From the NCBI RefSeq assembly GCF_000429665.1, contig NZ_KE386938.1, positions 114,609 through 178,608 of the forward strand: a stretch of DNA of 64,000 nucleotides. The letters run 5' to 3'. This stretch comes from Azovibrio restrictus DSM 23866. Its GTDB lineage: Bacteria > Pseudomonadota > Gammaproteobacteria > Burkholderiales > Rhodocyclaceae. The translations under genes and the position numbers were made by a program. The notes under the pieces were generated by a model. The model was given only the letters and a program-made list of their open reading frames with translations. It was not told the DNA's origin and did no database searches. Numbering within the stretch: position 1 is the first letter of the stretch; each line of letters starts with the position of its first letter. Shown in pieces: positions 26,808 to 35,725 of this stretch.

Positions 26808-29800
26808 TCAAACCCGCTGGCGCAAGCGTCCGACCATCTCATCGGCGCTCAGGGGCTTGGCAAACAGATAGCCCTGGCCGGCCGGGCAGGCCATTTCGCG
26901 TAGTATCGTTGCCTGCTGTTCCGTCTCGACGCCCTCCGCCACCACCGAGAGCCCCAGGGTGCTGGCCATGGCCAGAATCGTCTGAGTGATGGCTCTGTCA
27001 TCGGGATTTGAGCCGACCTCGTCGATGAAGGAGCGGTCTATCTTCAGTTCATCGATGGGATACTGGCGTAGCGATGACAGGGATGAGAAGCCGGTGCCGA
27101 AATCGTCGATGCTCAGGCCTACGCCTAGTACCTTCAGATCCCGCAGGAGGCGGCGGCAGTGGTCGGGGTCAAGCATCAATGCCGATTCAGTGAGTTCGAT
27201 GGTCAGCTGGCTGGCTTCGAGCCCGTAGTGCCCCAGCAGTCTTTTGATTGAAGAGGGGAGGTGGGAGCGCCGGAACTGTTCGGCCGAAACATTGATCGAC
27301 ATCTTGGGGACGTCGTAACCCTGGGCGATCCAGGTGGCTGCCTGACGGCATGCGGCGTCCGCGACCCAGTCTCCGACATGGTGGATGAGCCCGGATTTCT
27401 CGGCGAGAGGAATGAATTTCTTCGGCATGATCAAGCCCTTGTCGGGCTCCTGCCACCGGATCAGGGCTTCCATGCCGATCAGCTGGCCTGTGGCCATGTC
27501 GACCTGGGGCTGATAAAGCAGAAACAGTTCGTGGTTATCGATGGCACGCCGCAAACCGTTGCCCAATAGCAAGCGCTCATCTGCTTCTTCCTTGAGTTTG
27601 CTGGTGAAGAACTGATGGGTACGCTTGCCGGCCTCCTTGGCTTGGTACATCGCGCTGTCGGCATTCTTGAGCAGGGTCTCGGAGTCGGTGCCATCGCTCG
27701 GGTAGAGGCTGATGCCGATGCTGGCGCTGACGAACAGGGAGTGACCACTGATCGTCATGGGATTGGCCAGTGCATCGGCAATACGACGTGAAGTCATATC
27801 CACCTCTCCTGGCGTGGTTTCCTCGATCAGCAGCGCAAACTCGTCACCACCAAAGCGGGCCACGGTATCGGCCGCCCGCAGACAGTCGCGCAGGATGGTG
27901 GCAACTTCCTTGAGCAGCTCGTCACCCGCCGCATGTCCGAGGGAGTCGTTGACGATCTTGAAGTTGTCGAGGTCGACGAACAGGATGGCAAATTGATCCG
28001 CATGTCGCTTGGTCCGCTCTATGGCCTGGCGAACGCGATCCACAAACAGGGTACGGTTGGGAAGTCTGGTCAGCTCATCGTGGGTGGCAAGGAATTCGAC
28101 ACGCCGCTGGGAATCCTTGACCAGGGTGATGTCGCTGAAGATCCCGACATAGTTGGTCAGTTCGCCCTCGGAATCGTGCACCGTGTTGATGGTGAGCCAT
28201 TCGGGAAAGATGTCCCCGGATTTGCGGCGATTCCAGATTTCGCCCTGCCACCAGCCTTTTGCCGCGAGGACTTCCCACATTTCCTGATAGAACTTCTCGT
28301 CGTGGCGACCGGAAGCGAGGACGGCCGGTGTCTTGCCGACCACTTCTTCCGCCGTATAGCCGGTGACCTGGGTGAAGGCTTCGTTGACGGTGACGATCTT
28401 TTGCTGCGGATCGGTGACGACGATGCCTTCGCCGGCCCGATCGAAGACGCGCGCGGCCAGGCGCAACTGTTCTTCGGCGTGGCGGCGGTCGGTCATGTCG
28501 GAGGACTGGGTGCACACCCCCTGAATGACGTTGTCGGCGCTGAACAGGGGGAAACGTATCGAGAGCAGGTAGCGGTTGCCATCGGCGCGCTGCAGCACCT
28601 CCTCCGATTCGATGGCCTCCTGGCGCCGGACCACCTCGAGCTCCTTGCTGCGGAACTGGTCGGCATTGCGGCCGCTGAAAATCTGCGCATCGGTCTTGCC
28701 GATCACCTCGGCCGACTTGAGCGCGAAGGTTTTCTCGAACTGCCGGTTGATGAACTCGTAGCGTCCCGCCAGGTCCTTCAGCGAGATCATCGAGGTCGAG
28801 TTGTCCATGATCGCCAGCAGGCGCTCCTGGCTTTCGCGGATTGCCCGCTCTGCCGCCAGGCGCTCGGTGTGATCCATCAGGCTGATGACCGCGCCGCGCG
28901 CCCCCGGTCGGGTGGTTTCATAGGGGGCGATGTGCAGCAGGTAATGCCGCTCGTTGGAAAACACGGCCTCCTCGACCGCCAGATTGCTGTCGATGGCGCG
29001 CCTGACCTGGGGCGAGAAGTCCTTCATGCCGAACGGCAGGCGCAGGGAAGGCAGCGGCTGGCCCAGGGATTTCTCGGTGAGGAGGAAGATCATCACGGCC
29101 GGGCTGTTGAAACGCGACAACTCGAGTTTGTCGTTGCACACCAGGATGGGGAAACCGACGCTGTTCTGGATTTTCTCGAGATCGTTGAGCGCTTCGGCAA
29201 GTTCGCCGGTACGGACCTGCAGTTCCTCGTTGACCGTCGTCAGTTCCTCGTTGGTGGATTGCAGTTCCTCGTTGGCGGATTCAAGTTCCTCGTTGGTGGA
29301 TTGCAGCTCTTCGTTGGCGGCTTGCACCTCCTCGTTGAGCGCCTGCATCTCCTCGTTGGAGGTTTCCAGTTCCTCGATCACCGTCTGCAAACGTTCGCGG
29401 GTCGAGATGAGCTCCTCTTCGAGGGCCTTGACGTCCACCAAGTCCTGCAGCAGGTCGCTGCGGGCCTCGCCGTTGGCGTCCTTTTCGACCTCCGCCGTTT
29501 CGAAGGCCACCAGGAAGAAGGAACTGGTGACGCCCTTTTCCAGGGGGTGGATCGAGAGCAGGATGCGTCGTTTGCCCTCCAGGGTCTTGATGACGTGGGG
29601 GCGACCCCTTGCCGATTCGGAGGTGCGCTCCACCTGATGCACCATCAGGTTGAGATCGGCGCGAAATTCCCGGCGGATCAGCTGCTGCAGATTGGTGGTC
29701 GGCTTGCCGGCGCTAATCGTCAGGAAATGCGCGACATCGCCCTGGATGTGCAGGATTTCGAACGCCGCGTTGATCAGGATGGTCGGCGGAACGAACAGGC

Positions 29801-31463
29801 TGATCGAGGCCTCCAGCAGGCGTTGCTGGGCATTGGGTTGCTGCACGGTCGGCCGCTCGCGGTTGTCCGGCAGGCGGAAGGTGGGCATCGGCATCAGGCG
29901 CGATTCGCCGGCGCGGCGACGGTAGATGCGGGCGGTCTTGTCGCTCGGGTCGAACAGGCCTTCCTGCTGGAAGACGCCCTCGGACTTGCCGAGGAAGAGA
30001 TAGCCGCCCGGCCGCAGGCCGTAATGGAAGGTCGCCAGCACCTTGATCTGCAACTCGTTCTGGAAGTAGATCAGGACATTGCGGCAACTGACCAGGTCCA
30101 GGCGCAGGAAGGGCGGGTCCTGTACCAGGTCCTGGCGGGCGATGACGACCATGTCGCGCAGCGTGCGCGAAACTTCGTAGCGGTTGCCGGTGTTGGTGAA
30201 GTGGCGGGCCACCAGCGCCGGGTCCATGCCGGACAGCGCGGTTTCCGGGTAGCCGCCGCGGCGGGCGACGGCCAGGGCGCTGAGATCGAGATCCGTGGCA
30301 AAAATCTGGATGCGGAACTGGCTCAGGTTCGGGCCGAGCAGTTCGGCGACCAGGATGGCGATGCTGTACGCCTCCTCGCCGGTGGCGCAACCGGGCACCC
30401 AGATGCGGATTTCATCGCCGAAATGCTTGGTTGCCAGCAATGCCTGCAAGGTCGCGCGCAGGGCCTCGAAGGCCTCGGGGTCGCGGAAGAAGGCGGTCAC
30501 CGAGATCAGGATGTCCTTGCACAGGTGATCGAGTTCGCCCGGGTCGGCCTCGACCAGCGCCAGATAGTCGTCCAGGCTCGATACATGGCGGGCCGCCAGG
30601 CGCCGTTCGATGCGGCGCCAGATGGTGCCTTCCTTGTAGTTACCGAAGTCGATGCGGGTCTGTTGCTTGACCCGGATCAGCAGCTTCTTCAAGGAGGTCG
30701 TCGCGGCCGGCGGGCTGACGGCGACCGAGCCCTTGGAGCGGGCAATCTGGGCGATTTCGCGGGCGATGCCTTCCGCCGGCAGCACCCAGTCGACGCAGCC
30801 GGTGTCGATGGCCGCCTGGGGCATGCCGTTGTATTTGGCGCTCTGCGGTTCCTGGGCGAAGGTGAAGCCGCCGACCGCCTTGATCTCGCGCAGGCCGACC
30901 GCGCCGTCGCTGCCGGTGCCGGAGAGCACGACGCCGATCGCATCCTCGCCCTTCTCCGCCGCCAGCGACGAGAAGAAGGCATTGACCGAGGGGCGCGGGC
31001 TGGCGTTCTTGGGCTCCTCCTGCAGGACGAAGCGGCCGTCGCGCAGGACCATGTTGCTGCTCGGCGGCGTCACGTAGATGGTGTCGCGTTCCGGCACCAT
31101 GCCATCGGTGATTTCCTTCACCGCCATCGCCGTCTCGCGCCCCAGCAACTGGGCCATCATGCTGCGATGGGTCGGCGACAGATGCTGGATCACCGCGTAA
31201 GCCAGACCGAGATTGGTCGGCAGGGCGGCGATCAGGTTGGACAAGGCCTCCAGGCCGCCAGCCGAGGCGCCGATGCCGACCAGATAGATGGGGTGGGCGA
31301 CGCTGCCGGCTTCTGCCGCCGGGGCTTTTCTTCGTCGGCTGACCGGCGTTTTGGCTGCGAGGGAAACATCCGCTTTCCTGGGGGCGGGGGTCTTTCTGGG
31401 CTTGCCGGTCGTCATGTTCGAAGCCTGGTTCTGCCGTGAGGCATAGTTCCTGAAAGCAGCCAT
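26808..31463 (-). CDS. CheB-CheR-PAS-GGDEF-EAL hybrid signalling protein
   Basis: The 1551-residue protein joins six modules. A CheB methylesterase (about 58-240) has GIGASAGG, QHLSPTH and SGTGSDG, its Ser/His/Asp triad. A CheR methyltransferase (about 260-520) has GCATGEEAYS near 357. A long coiled coil (about 690-770) is built of NEELQSTNEE-type repeats. PAS domains fill about 790-1110. A GGDEF domain has RFGGDEF near 1202, with an RxxD site five residues before it. An EAL domain has the EAL motif near 1331 and DDFGTGFSS near 1452. Both c-di-GMP domains look catalytic. The start at 31463 lacks a clear ribosome site; the ATG at 31415 is an alternative. Confidence 0.9.
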   Translation of the reverse strand: MAAFRNYASRQNQASNMTTGKPRKTPAPRKADVSLAAKTPVSRRRKAPAAEAGSVAHPIYLVGIGASAGGLEALSNLIAALPTNLGLAYAVIQHLSPTHRSMMAQLLGRETAMAVKEITDGMVPERDTIYVTPPSSNMVLRDGRFVLQEEPKNASPRPSVNAFFSSLAAEKGEDAIGVVLSGTGSDGAVGLREIKAVGGFTFAQEPQSAKYNGMPQAAIDTGCVDWVLPAEGIAREIAQIARSKGSVAVSPPAATTSLKKLLIRVKQQTRIDFGNYKEGTIWRRIERRLAARHVSSLDDYLALVEADPGELDHLCKDILISVTAFFRDPEAFEALRATLQALLATKHFGDEIRIWVPGCATGEEAYSIAILVAELLGPNLSQFRIQIFATDLDLSALAVARRGGYPETALSGMDPALVARHFTNTGNRYEVSRTLRDMVVIARQDLVQDPPFLRLDLVSCRNVLIYFQNELQIKVLATFHYGLRPGGYLFLGKSEGVFQQEGLFDPSDKTARIYRRRAGESRLMPMPTFRLPDNRERPTVQQPNAQQRLLEASISLFVPPTILINAAFEILHIQGDVAHFLTISAGKPTTNLQQLIRREFRADLNLMVHQVERTSESARGRPHVIKTLEGKRRILLSIHPLEKGVTSSFFLVAFETAEVEKDANGEARSDLLQDLVDVKALEEELISTRERLQTVIEELETSNEEMQALNEEVQAANEELQSTNEELESANEELQSTNEELTTVNEELQVRTGELAEALNDLEKIQNSVGFPILVCNDKLELSRFNSPAVMIFLLTEKSLGQPLPSLRLPFGMKDFSPQVRRAIDSNLAVEEAVFSNERHYLLHIAPYETTRPGARGAVISLMDHTERLAAERAIRESQERLLAIMDNSTSMISLKDLAGRYEFINRQFEKTFALKSAEVIGKTDAQIFSGRNADQFRSKELEVVRRQEAIESEEVLQRADGNRYLLSIRFPLFSADNVIQGVCTQSSDMTDRRHAEEQLRLAARVFDRAGEGIVVTDPQQKIVTVNEAFTQVTGYTAEEVVGKTPAVLASGRHDEKFYQEMWEVLAAKGWWQGEIWNRRKSGDIFPEWLTINTVHDSEGELTNYVGIFSDITLVKDSQRRVEFLATHDELTRLPNRTLFVDRVRQAIERTKRHADQFAILFVDLDNFKIVNDSLGHAAGDELLKEVATILRDCLRAADTVARFGGDEFALLIEETTPGEVDMTSRRIADALANPMTISGHSLFVSASIGISLYPSDGTDSETLLKNADSAMYQAKEAGKRTHQFFTSKLKEEADERLLLGNGLRRAIDNHELFLLYQPQVDMATGQLIGMEALIRWQEPDKGLIMPKKFIPLAEKSGLIHHVGDWVADAACRQAATWIAQGYDVPKMSINVSAEQFRRSHLPSSIKRLLGHYGLEASQLTIELTESALMLDPDHCRRLLRDLKVLGVGLSIDDFGTGFSSLSSLRQYPIDELKIDRSFIDEVGSNPDDRAITQTILAMASTLGLSVVAEGVETEQQATILREMACPAGQGYLFAKPLSADEMVGRLRQRV

Positions 31464-31586
31464 GCTGACACAATAGTTGGCGAAAGTGATAGCGGTGTAT
31501 CAGACATTCGATGGGGTTTGCTGGTCCTCCTGCTTGGCAGGGCGTTGCCAATCCCGGCAGTGATCCAGGGGCTCGGGTTGCAGAAC

Positions 31587-31615
31587 AAAAAAAGGGCCCC
31601 TTGCATCGGGGCCCT
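31587..31615 (-). terminator. Rho-independent terminator of the M48 peptidase gene
   Basis: On the minus strand AGGGCCCC (31615-31608) pairs with GGGGCCCT (31600-31593) around a 7-base loop and is followed by a run of T residues. It lies 18 bases after the peptidase stop. Confidence 0.9.
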
Positions 31616-31633
31616 GGGGTGCAGCGTCGTGGC

Positions 31634-32632
31634 TCAGCGCTTGAAGAAACCGGCAGCCGAGTTCTTCCACTTGTCCACGGCTTCGCTACCGGCGGCGAGC
31701 ACGGCCTGGCCGGCCGCTCCGGCGCCGCCGTTGCTTTCGGCGGCAGGCGTGGCGGCCAGGGAGGCCCGGTCGTACTGGCCGGCCAGGATCTGCCGGTAGG
31801 CGTCACTCTGGGCGAATTCCTTGAGGGCCTTGAGGCGCAGGGGGATGAAGGGGTGGGTGTTGTCGGAGTTTTCCAGGATCGAGACCAGCAGCACCAGCTT
31901 GTTCACCTCCTGGCTGGCTTCGGTCTGGGCGATGGTTTCCTCGATGTCGCGCTCGTCCTCGTAGCCCGCCACCTTGCCGGACAGCTTGGCCAGGGCGCTC
32001 AGCCCGGGGGCCAGTTCCTGGATGCAGAGCAGGCCGGCCCGGTCGCAGGAGAACTCGGCACGCCGGTACCATTCCCAGTAGGCCAGCAGCAGCGGGATGC
32101 GCAGCATGCCCACGCCGGGGATGGGCACCACCGAGGCGAGCACGTCCCAGTAGTTGATGGCCATGGCGCCCAGCTGCCGGTACAGGCCGTGGGCTGCCTT
32201 GATGTGGCCGATTTCATGGCCGATCACGAAGCACAGCTCGTCGGGGCTGAGGGCCTCCACCAGGGCGCTGTGCAGCACGATGCAGGTGCGCCGCTGGCCC
32301 GAGGTATAGGCGTTCATCTCCGGGTTGGTGGTGATGTACACATCGGGGACCGGGCAGGACAGGATGGCGCAGCAGCGCTCCACCAGGGCGTACAGGGAGC
32401 CGAAGTTCCTGGCGTTGACGCGCACCATCTGCTCGTTGTTGCTGAGGTGGGTGATCTGCTCGGAAAAGTTGGCATCCAGCCAGGCCAGCAGGGGGCCGGC
32501 GCCGGGAATGGCCTTCAGGGCGGCCAGGGCTTCCTGGTCGCCGGGATAGGTGTAGGAGGTATAGGCAAGGTCGGAGAGGACCACCTGTTTGCTGGAGTAA
32601 ACCAGGGCGTCGGGATGCTTGTGGGCGGACAT
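31634..32632 (-). CDS. M48-family zinc metallopeptidase
   Basis: The 332-residue protein has the zinc-binding HEIGHIKAAH near residue 139 and a third ligand in RRAEFSCDRAG near 190. It belongs to the cytoplasmic-start M48 group without a signal peptide; a hydrophobic stretch (VLASVVPIPGVGMLRIPLLLA as region, about 163-183) may anchor it. Homologues take part in protein quality control near the membrane. The C-terminal 40 residues are Ala/Gly-rich. It is followed by a strong terminator. Confidence 0.85.
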   Translation of the reverse strand: MSAHKHPDALVYSSKQVVLSDLAYTSYTYPGDQEALAALKAIPGAGPLLAWLDANFSEQITHLSNNEQMVRVNARNFGSLYALVERCCAILSCPVPDVYITTNPEMNAYTSGQRRTCIVLHSALVEALSPDELCFVIGHEIGHIKAAHGLYRQLGAMAINYWDVLASVVPIPGVGMLRIPLLLAYWEWYRRAEFSCDRAGLLCIQELAPGLSALAKLSGKVAGYEDERDIEETIAQTEASQEVNKLVLLVSILENSDNTHPFIPLRLKALKEFAQSDAYRQILAGQYDRASLAATPAAESNGGAGAAGQAVLAAGSEAVDKWKNSAAGFFKR

Positions 32633-32856
32633 GGATCGCTTTCGGTGTGGATGGAACTGGAGCGGCGCCGCAGGGCATGGGCCTCGCGGACGGATCAGCC
32701 AGGATCAGCCGGGCTGGAGCAGCCCGAAAGCATACACATCCGGAATATTTGCGGTCAATGCTGAATGAATGTTGCGGCCGCTGCCGGAACCCCTGCGCTC
32801 CCGTTCCTGGCAGAGGCGCGGGAGCGCCCGGCCTGACCGGCGCCGGGCGGGGCAAC

Positions 32857-33435
32857 TCAGGCGCTCACGGCGCTGAGCAGAGGCGGCTCCATCAGGGATT
32901 TGGGCTGGCTGCTGGCGGGTTCCGAGCCCAGCACCCGGATGTCGCCGCACAGCTCGCCGCCCTCGTCGATCACCAGCTTGCCGTAGCGGATCTTGCCGGT
33001 CACCCGGCCCGTGGCGTGGATGATCAGTTGGGAACGGGCCGTCAGCTCGCCCTCGAAATTCCCGTGGATTTCGGCGATGTCTATGCTCACCTTGCCGATG
33101 AAGGAGCCCTGGGCGGCGACGCGGATCACCCGGCTGTCCATGGTGGCTTCCACCCGTCCTTCCACCACCAGGGTGTCGCAATCGAGAATTTCGGCTCCCT
33201 TGAGCTTCACGGCCGGGCCGACGATCAGCCGGGCGTCCTGGACCCCTTCCTCGGGCTTGGCGGTCAGCGGCTCCAGGGGAGGCGCGGCGGTCTCCTGGGT
33301 CGTGGCGGCGGGGGGCGCGGCGTCCTGGGCTTTCGGGGTGTTCAGGGAAGACACGCTGCCGGGGTTGAGCACATTGCGCACTTCCTTGCGGGTGATGGGT
33401 TCGTTGCGGGCAGGGGTGGTGGACTTCAGGAACAT
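32857..33435 (-). CDS. Bactofilin
   Basis: The 192-residue protein has a disordered Pro/Ala-rich N-terminus (to about 70), then the bactofilin beta-helix (VVEGRVEATMDSRVIRVAAQ, GKVSIDIAEIHGNFEGELTA, GRVTGKIRYGKLVIDEGGEL). Bactofilins polymerise without nucleotide and scaffold cell-shape or polar complexes. The start at 33435 has AAGGAG seven bases upstream. Its upstream region carries a sigma-54-like promoter and two GlrR-type operators, so control by the neighbouring GlrK/GlrR system is likely. Confidence 0.9.
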   Translation of the reverse strand: MFLKSTTPARNEPITRKEVRNVLNPGSVSSLNTPKAQDAAPPAATTQETAAPPLEPLTAKPEEGVQDARLIVGPAVKLKGAEILDCDTLVVEGRVEATMDSRVIRVAAQGSFIGKVSIDIAEIHGNFEGELTARSQLIIHATGRVTGKIRYGKLVIDEGGELCGDIRVLGSEPASSQPKSLMEPPLLSAVSA

Positions 33436-33482
33436 GGCAACTCCTTGGGGATGGCCGAGAAACGTCTTCTCGGACCGGCTTA

Positions 33483-33498
33483 CGCGATTACCGTGCCA
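33483..33498 (-). promoter_or_regulatory. Sigma-54-type -24/-12 promoter of the bactofilin gene
   Basis: On the minus strand CTGGCACGGTAATCGCG reads from 33499 to 33483. The -24 block TGGCACG is perfect, and the GG (33497-33496) and GC (33485-33484) are exactly ten bases apart, as sigma-54 needs; the -12 block TCGCG deviates from TTGCA. Transcription would begin near 33472, about 37 bases before the start codon. Confidence 0.6.
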
Positions 33499-33575
33499 GG
33501 AAGCGGATTCCGGCGTTGAATCAAGGGCCTGGGCCAGTGGGTGGGGCAGGGCGCCGGTGCCGGAAGCGGGCGGCC

Positions 33576-33593
33576 TGTCGGCAAAAGGCGACA
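33576..33593. promoter_or_regulatory. GlrR-type operator 1 (TGTC-N10-GACA)
   Basis: TGTC at 33576-33579 and GACA at 33590-33593 are separated by ten bases, which matches the consensus known for E. coli GlrR (TGTC-N10-GACA). It lies about 100 bases upstream of the proposed sigma-54 promoter, a normal distance for an enhancer site. Confidence 0.6.
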
Positions 33594-33641
33594 GGTATTT
33601 GGGCGCCTCCCGGCTTATCCAGCAGGCATGGGAAAAGTTGC

Positions 33642-33659
33642 TGTCGGGAAAAAGCGACG
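33642..33659. promoter_or_regulatory. GlrR-type operator 2 (TGTC-N10-GACG)
   Basis: TGTC at 33642-33645 and GACG at 33656-33659 with a ten-base gap give a one-mismatch copy of the first operator. Even the gap sequences are alike (GGCAAAAGGC and GGGAAAAAGC). The two sites are 66 bases apart. Confidence 0.55.
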
Positions 33660-33780
33660 TGTTTTTCAGTGCCTTGATTTTCAACGCTATTCGCGCTTTT
33701 AGCCGGATCTCGACGAAGCGGGCGGGCCGGGGAGCAAAAGGCTAAAATCGAGGTTTTCGCCACCCGCCGTTGTCATTTCC

Positions 33781-35184
33781 ATGATCCGTATCTCCTTCCG
33801 CCAGGGCATGCTGGCCGGATTCACCGTGATCGTCCTGCTCCTGGGCGGCGCCGCCCTGCAGAGCTGGCTGATGCTGGAGCGTCTGGCCGGCCAGAGCCGC
33901 CACGGCAGCGAACAGGCGGTGCAACTGTCGGCCACCCTGCAGGAACTGGGGGAGCGGGGCACGGACCTGGAACGCAGCACCCGCCAGTATCTGCTGGTGC
34001 GCAAGGCCGCCTTCCGGCAGGGCTTCGACGGGGCCCTGGCCCAGGCCCTGAGCCTGATCCAGCGGCTCGAAGCCCAGCAGGAAGTGCCCCTGCAGCCGCT
34101 GCTGGAGGAATGGCGCAGCACCGCCCAGGCCCTGGCGGAAAGCCTGGAGGGCCCGGTGGAGCCGGCCCTGCTCGGGACCCGGCTGGCGCGCCTGACGGAG
34201 CTCCAGGGGCGCATGCGCCAGCTCGGCCAGCAGTGGGTGGAAGCCCACAACCAGCGGCTGCTGGCGGAGCTGGAAGCCAACCGCCTGCAACTGGGGCTGC
34301 AGCTGCTGCTGGCCCTGGGGGGGGCACTCCTGGCCGCCCTGGCCATGGGCTGGTGGCTGGTGCGCCCGGTGCGGCAGCTGGAGGACGCCATCGTCCGTCT
34401 GGGGGCCAGCCGTTTCGACGCAGCGGTGCAGGTGGGGGGACCGGTGGACCTGCGTCAGCTGGGCCAGCGCCTGGACTGGCTGCGCCAGCGTCTGGCGGAA
34501 CTGGAAAGCGACCGGGAGCGGACCCTGCGGCATGTCTCCCACGAGCTGAAAACCCCCCTGACCGCCCTCAAGGAAGGGGTGGCCCTGCTCCAGGAAGAGG
34601 TGCCCGGTTCCTTGTCTGAAGGTCAGCGGGAGGTGGTGGAAATCCTGCGCCACAACGTGGCCGCCCTGCAGAAGCAGATCGAGAACCTGCTCAGCATGAA
34701 TGCCCTGGCCTTCGAGGCCCGCCGGCTGCAGCGCCGGCCCGTGGCCCTGCGGCCCCTGCTGGAACAGGCGGCGGCGGCCCGGGAACTGCATGCCCAGGCC
34801 CGCGGTCTGCAGGTACAGGTCCTGGCGCCGGATGCCACGGCCAGCCTCGACCCGGAGAAGGTGAGCGTGGTACTCGACAACCTCCTTTCCAATGCCATCG
34901 ATTTCAGCCCCGAAGGGGGACAAATCACCCTGGCCGCCAGCCTGGGGTCCCAGGGCCTGCGCCTGGAATGCCGGGACCAGGGCGTCGGCGTGGCGCCCGA
35001 GGACGCCAGCCGCATCTTCGAACCCTTTTACCAGGGCCAGCGCCGGCCCCCGGTACCGCGCCAGGGCAGCGGCGTCGGCCTCTCCATCGTGCGCGAACTG
35101 GTGCATGCCATGGGGGGCCGGGTGAGCTTGCTGGGCGACGGGCCCGGCGCCCATTTCTGTGTGGATCTGCCCCATGAAACCTGA
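33781..35184 (+). CDS. glrK: GlrK/QseE-like sensor histidine kinase
   Basis: The 467-residue kinase has a first helix near 8-30, an extracytoplasmic helical region to about 170, a second helix near 172-195, a HAMP segment, the HisKA box RHVSHELKTPLTALKEGV with His near residue 255 and an HATPase domain (DNLLSNAIDFSPEG, DQGVGVAPED, GSGVGLSIVREL). It should phosphorylate the sigma-54 activator encoded two genes downstream. The gene order kinase, lipoprotein, regulator is that of glrK-qseG-glrR. Confidence 0.88.
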   Translation: MIRISFRQGMLAGFTVIVLLLGGAALQSWLMLERLAGQSRHGSEQAVQLSATLQELGERGTDLERSTRQYLLVRKAAFRQGFDGALAQALSLIQRLEAQQEVPLQPLLEEWRSTAQALAESLEGPVEPALLGTRLARLTELQGRMRQLGQQWVEAHNQRLLAELEANRLQLGLQLLLALGGALLAALAMGWWLVRPVRQLEDAIVRLGASRFDAAVQVGGPVDLRQLGQRLDWLRQRLAELESDRERTLRHVSHELKTPLTALKEGVALLQEEVPGSLSEGQREVVEILRHNVAALQKQIENLLSMNALAFEARRLQRRPVALRPLLEQAAAARELHAQARGLQVQVLAPDATASLDPEKVSVVLDNLLSNAIDFSPEGGQITLAASLGSQGLRLECRDQGVGVAPEDASRIFEPFYQGQRRPPVPRQGSGVGLSIVRELVHAMGGRVSLLGDGPGAHFCVDLPHET

Positions 35185-35725
35185 ACGACTCCTGCCTGGG
35201 CTGCGGCCGGGCTGGCGCTCCCTGTGCCTGGCCCTCTGCCTGCTGGGGCTGGCCGCCTGCGCCACCCCGCCCGCCTCCCCTGAGCGCCAGGGGCCCGGTG
35301 CGGCCCTCCTGCTTGCCTATTACCAGCACCTGGGCACCCTGTCCGCCGCCGAACTGGGGCGCGAGCGCCAGAGCCTGAACGGCCAGGGCGCCGGGCCGGA
35401 AAATCAGCTGCGCCAGGCCATGGTCCTGGGCCATCCCCGCCTTGCGGTGCCGGACCTGCCCAAGGCCCTGGGTCTCCTGGACCATCTGCTCAAGTCCGCC
35501 GACCCGGCGGCCCGGGAGCTGAAACCCCTGGCCCGCCTGCTGGCCGACGCCTACGCCGAGCGCCTGCGCCTGGAAGGAAACCTGGACAGGCAGGGCCTGC
35601 AACTGAAGGAAAGCCAGCGCCGGGCCACGGAGCTGCAGGAAAAACTGGATGGCCTGGCCGACATCGAACGCACCCTGCCCCGGACCCGGCCGCCCAGGCC
35701 GGTGGGCAAGAAGGGCAATCCATGA
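35174..35725 (+). CDS. QseG-like outer-membrane lipoprotein of the glr operon
   Basis: The 183-residue product has a lipoprotein signal ending in the lipobox LLGLAACATPP near residue 27, so the cysteine is lipidated. The mature part is mostly helical, with a C-terminal coiled-coil segment (ESQRRATELQEKL). It overlaps glrK by 11 bases and glrR by 4. In enterobacteria QseG sits at this place and activates the kinase from the outer membrane; sequence similarity is weak, so I rely on position and architecture. Confidence 0.75.
   Translation: MKPERLLPGLRPGWRSLCLALCLLGLAACATPPASPERQGPGAALLLAYYQHLGTLSAAELGRERQSLNGQGAGPENQLRQAMVLGHPRLAVPDLPKALGLLDHLLKSADPAARELKPLARLLADAYAERLRLEGNLDRQGLQLKESQRRATELQEKLDGLADIERTLPRTRPPRPVGKKGNP

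Noticed and set aside
27933..31439. A 1168-residue frame opposite the CheB-CheR-GGDEF-EAL gene
   Set aside because: It is antisense to a gene with many recognised motifs; its own sequence shows no domain and no ribosome site.
32795..32827. GC-rich 9-bp inverted repeat downstream of the bactofilin gene as a terminator
   Set aside because: The stem is perfect but has a 15-base loop and no T-run on the minus strand.
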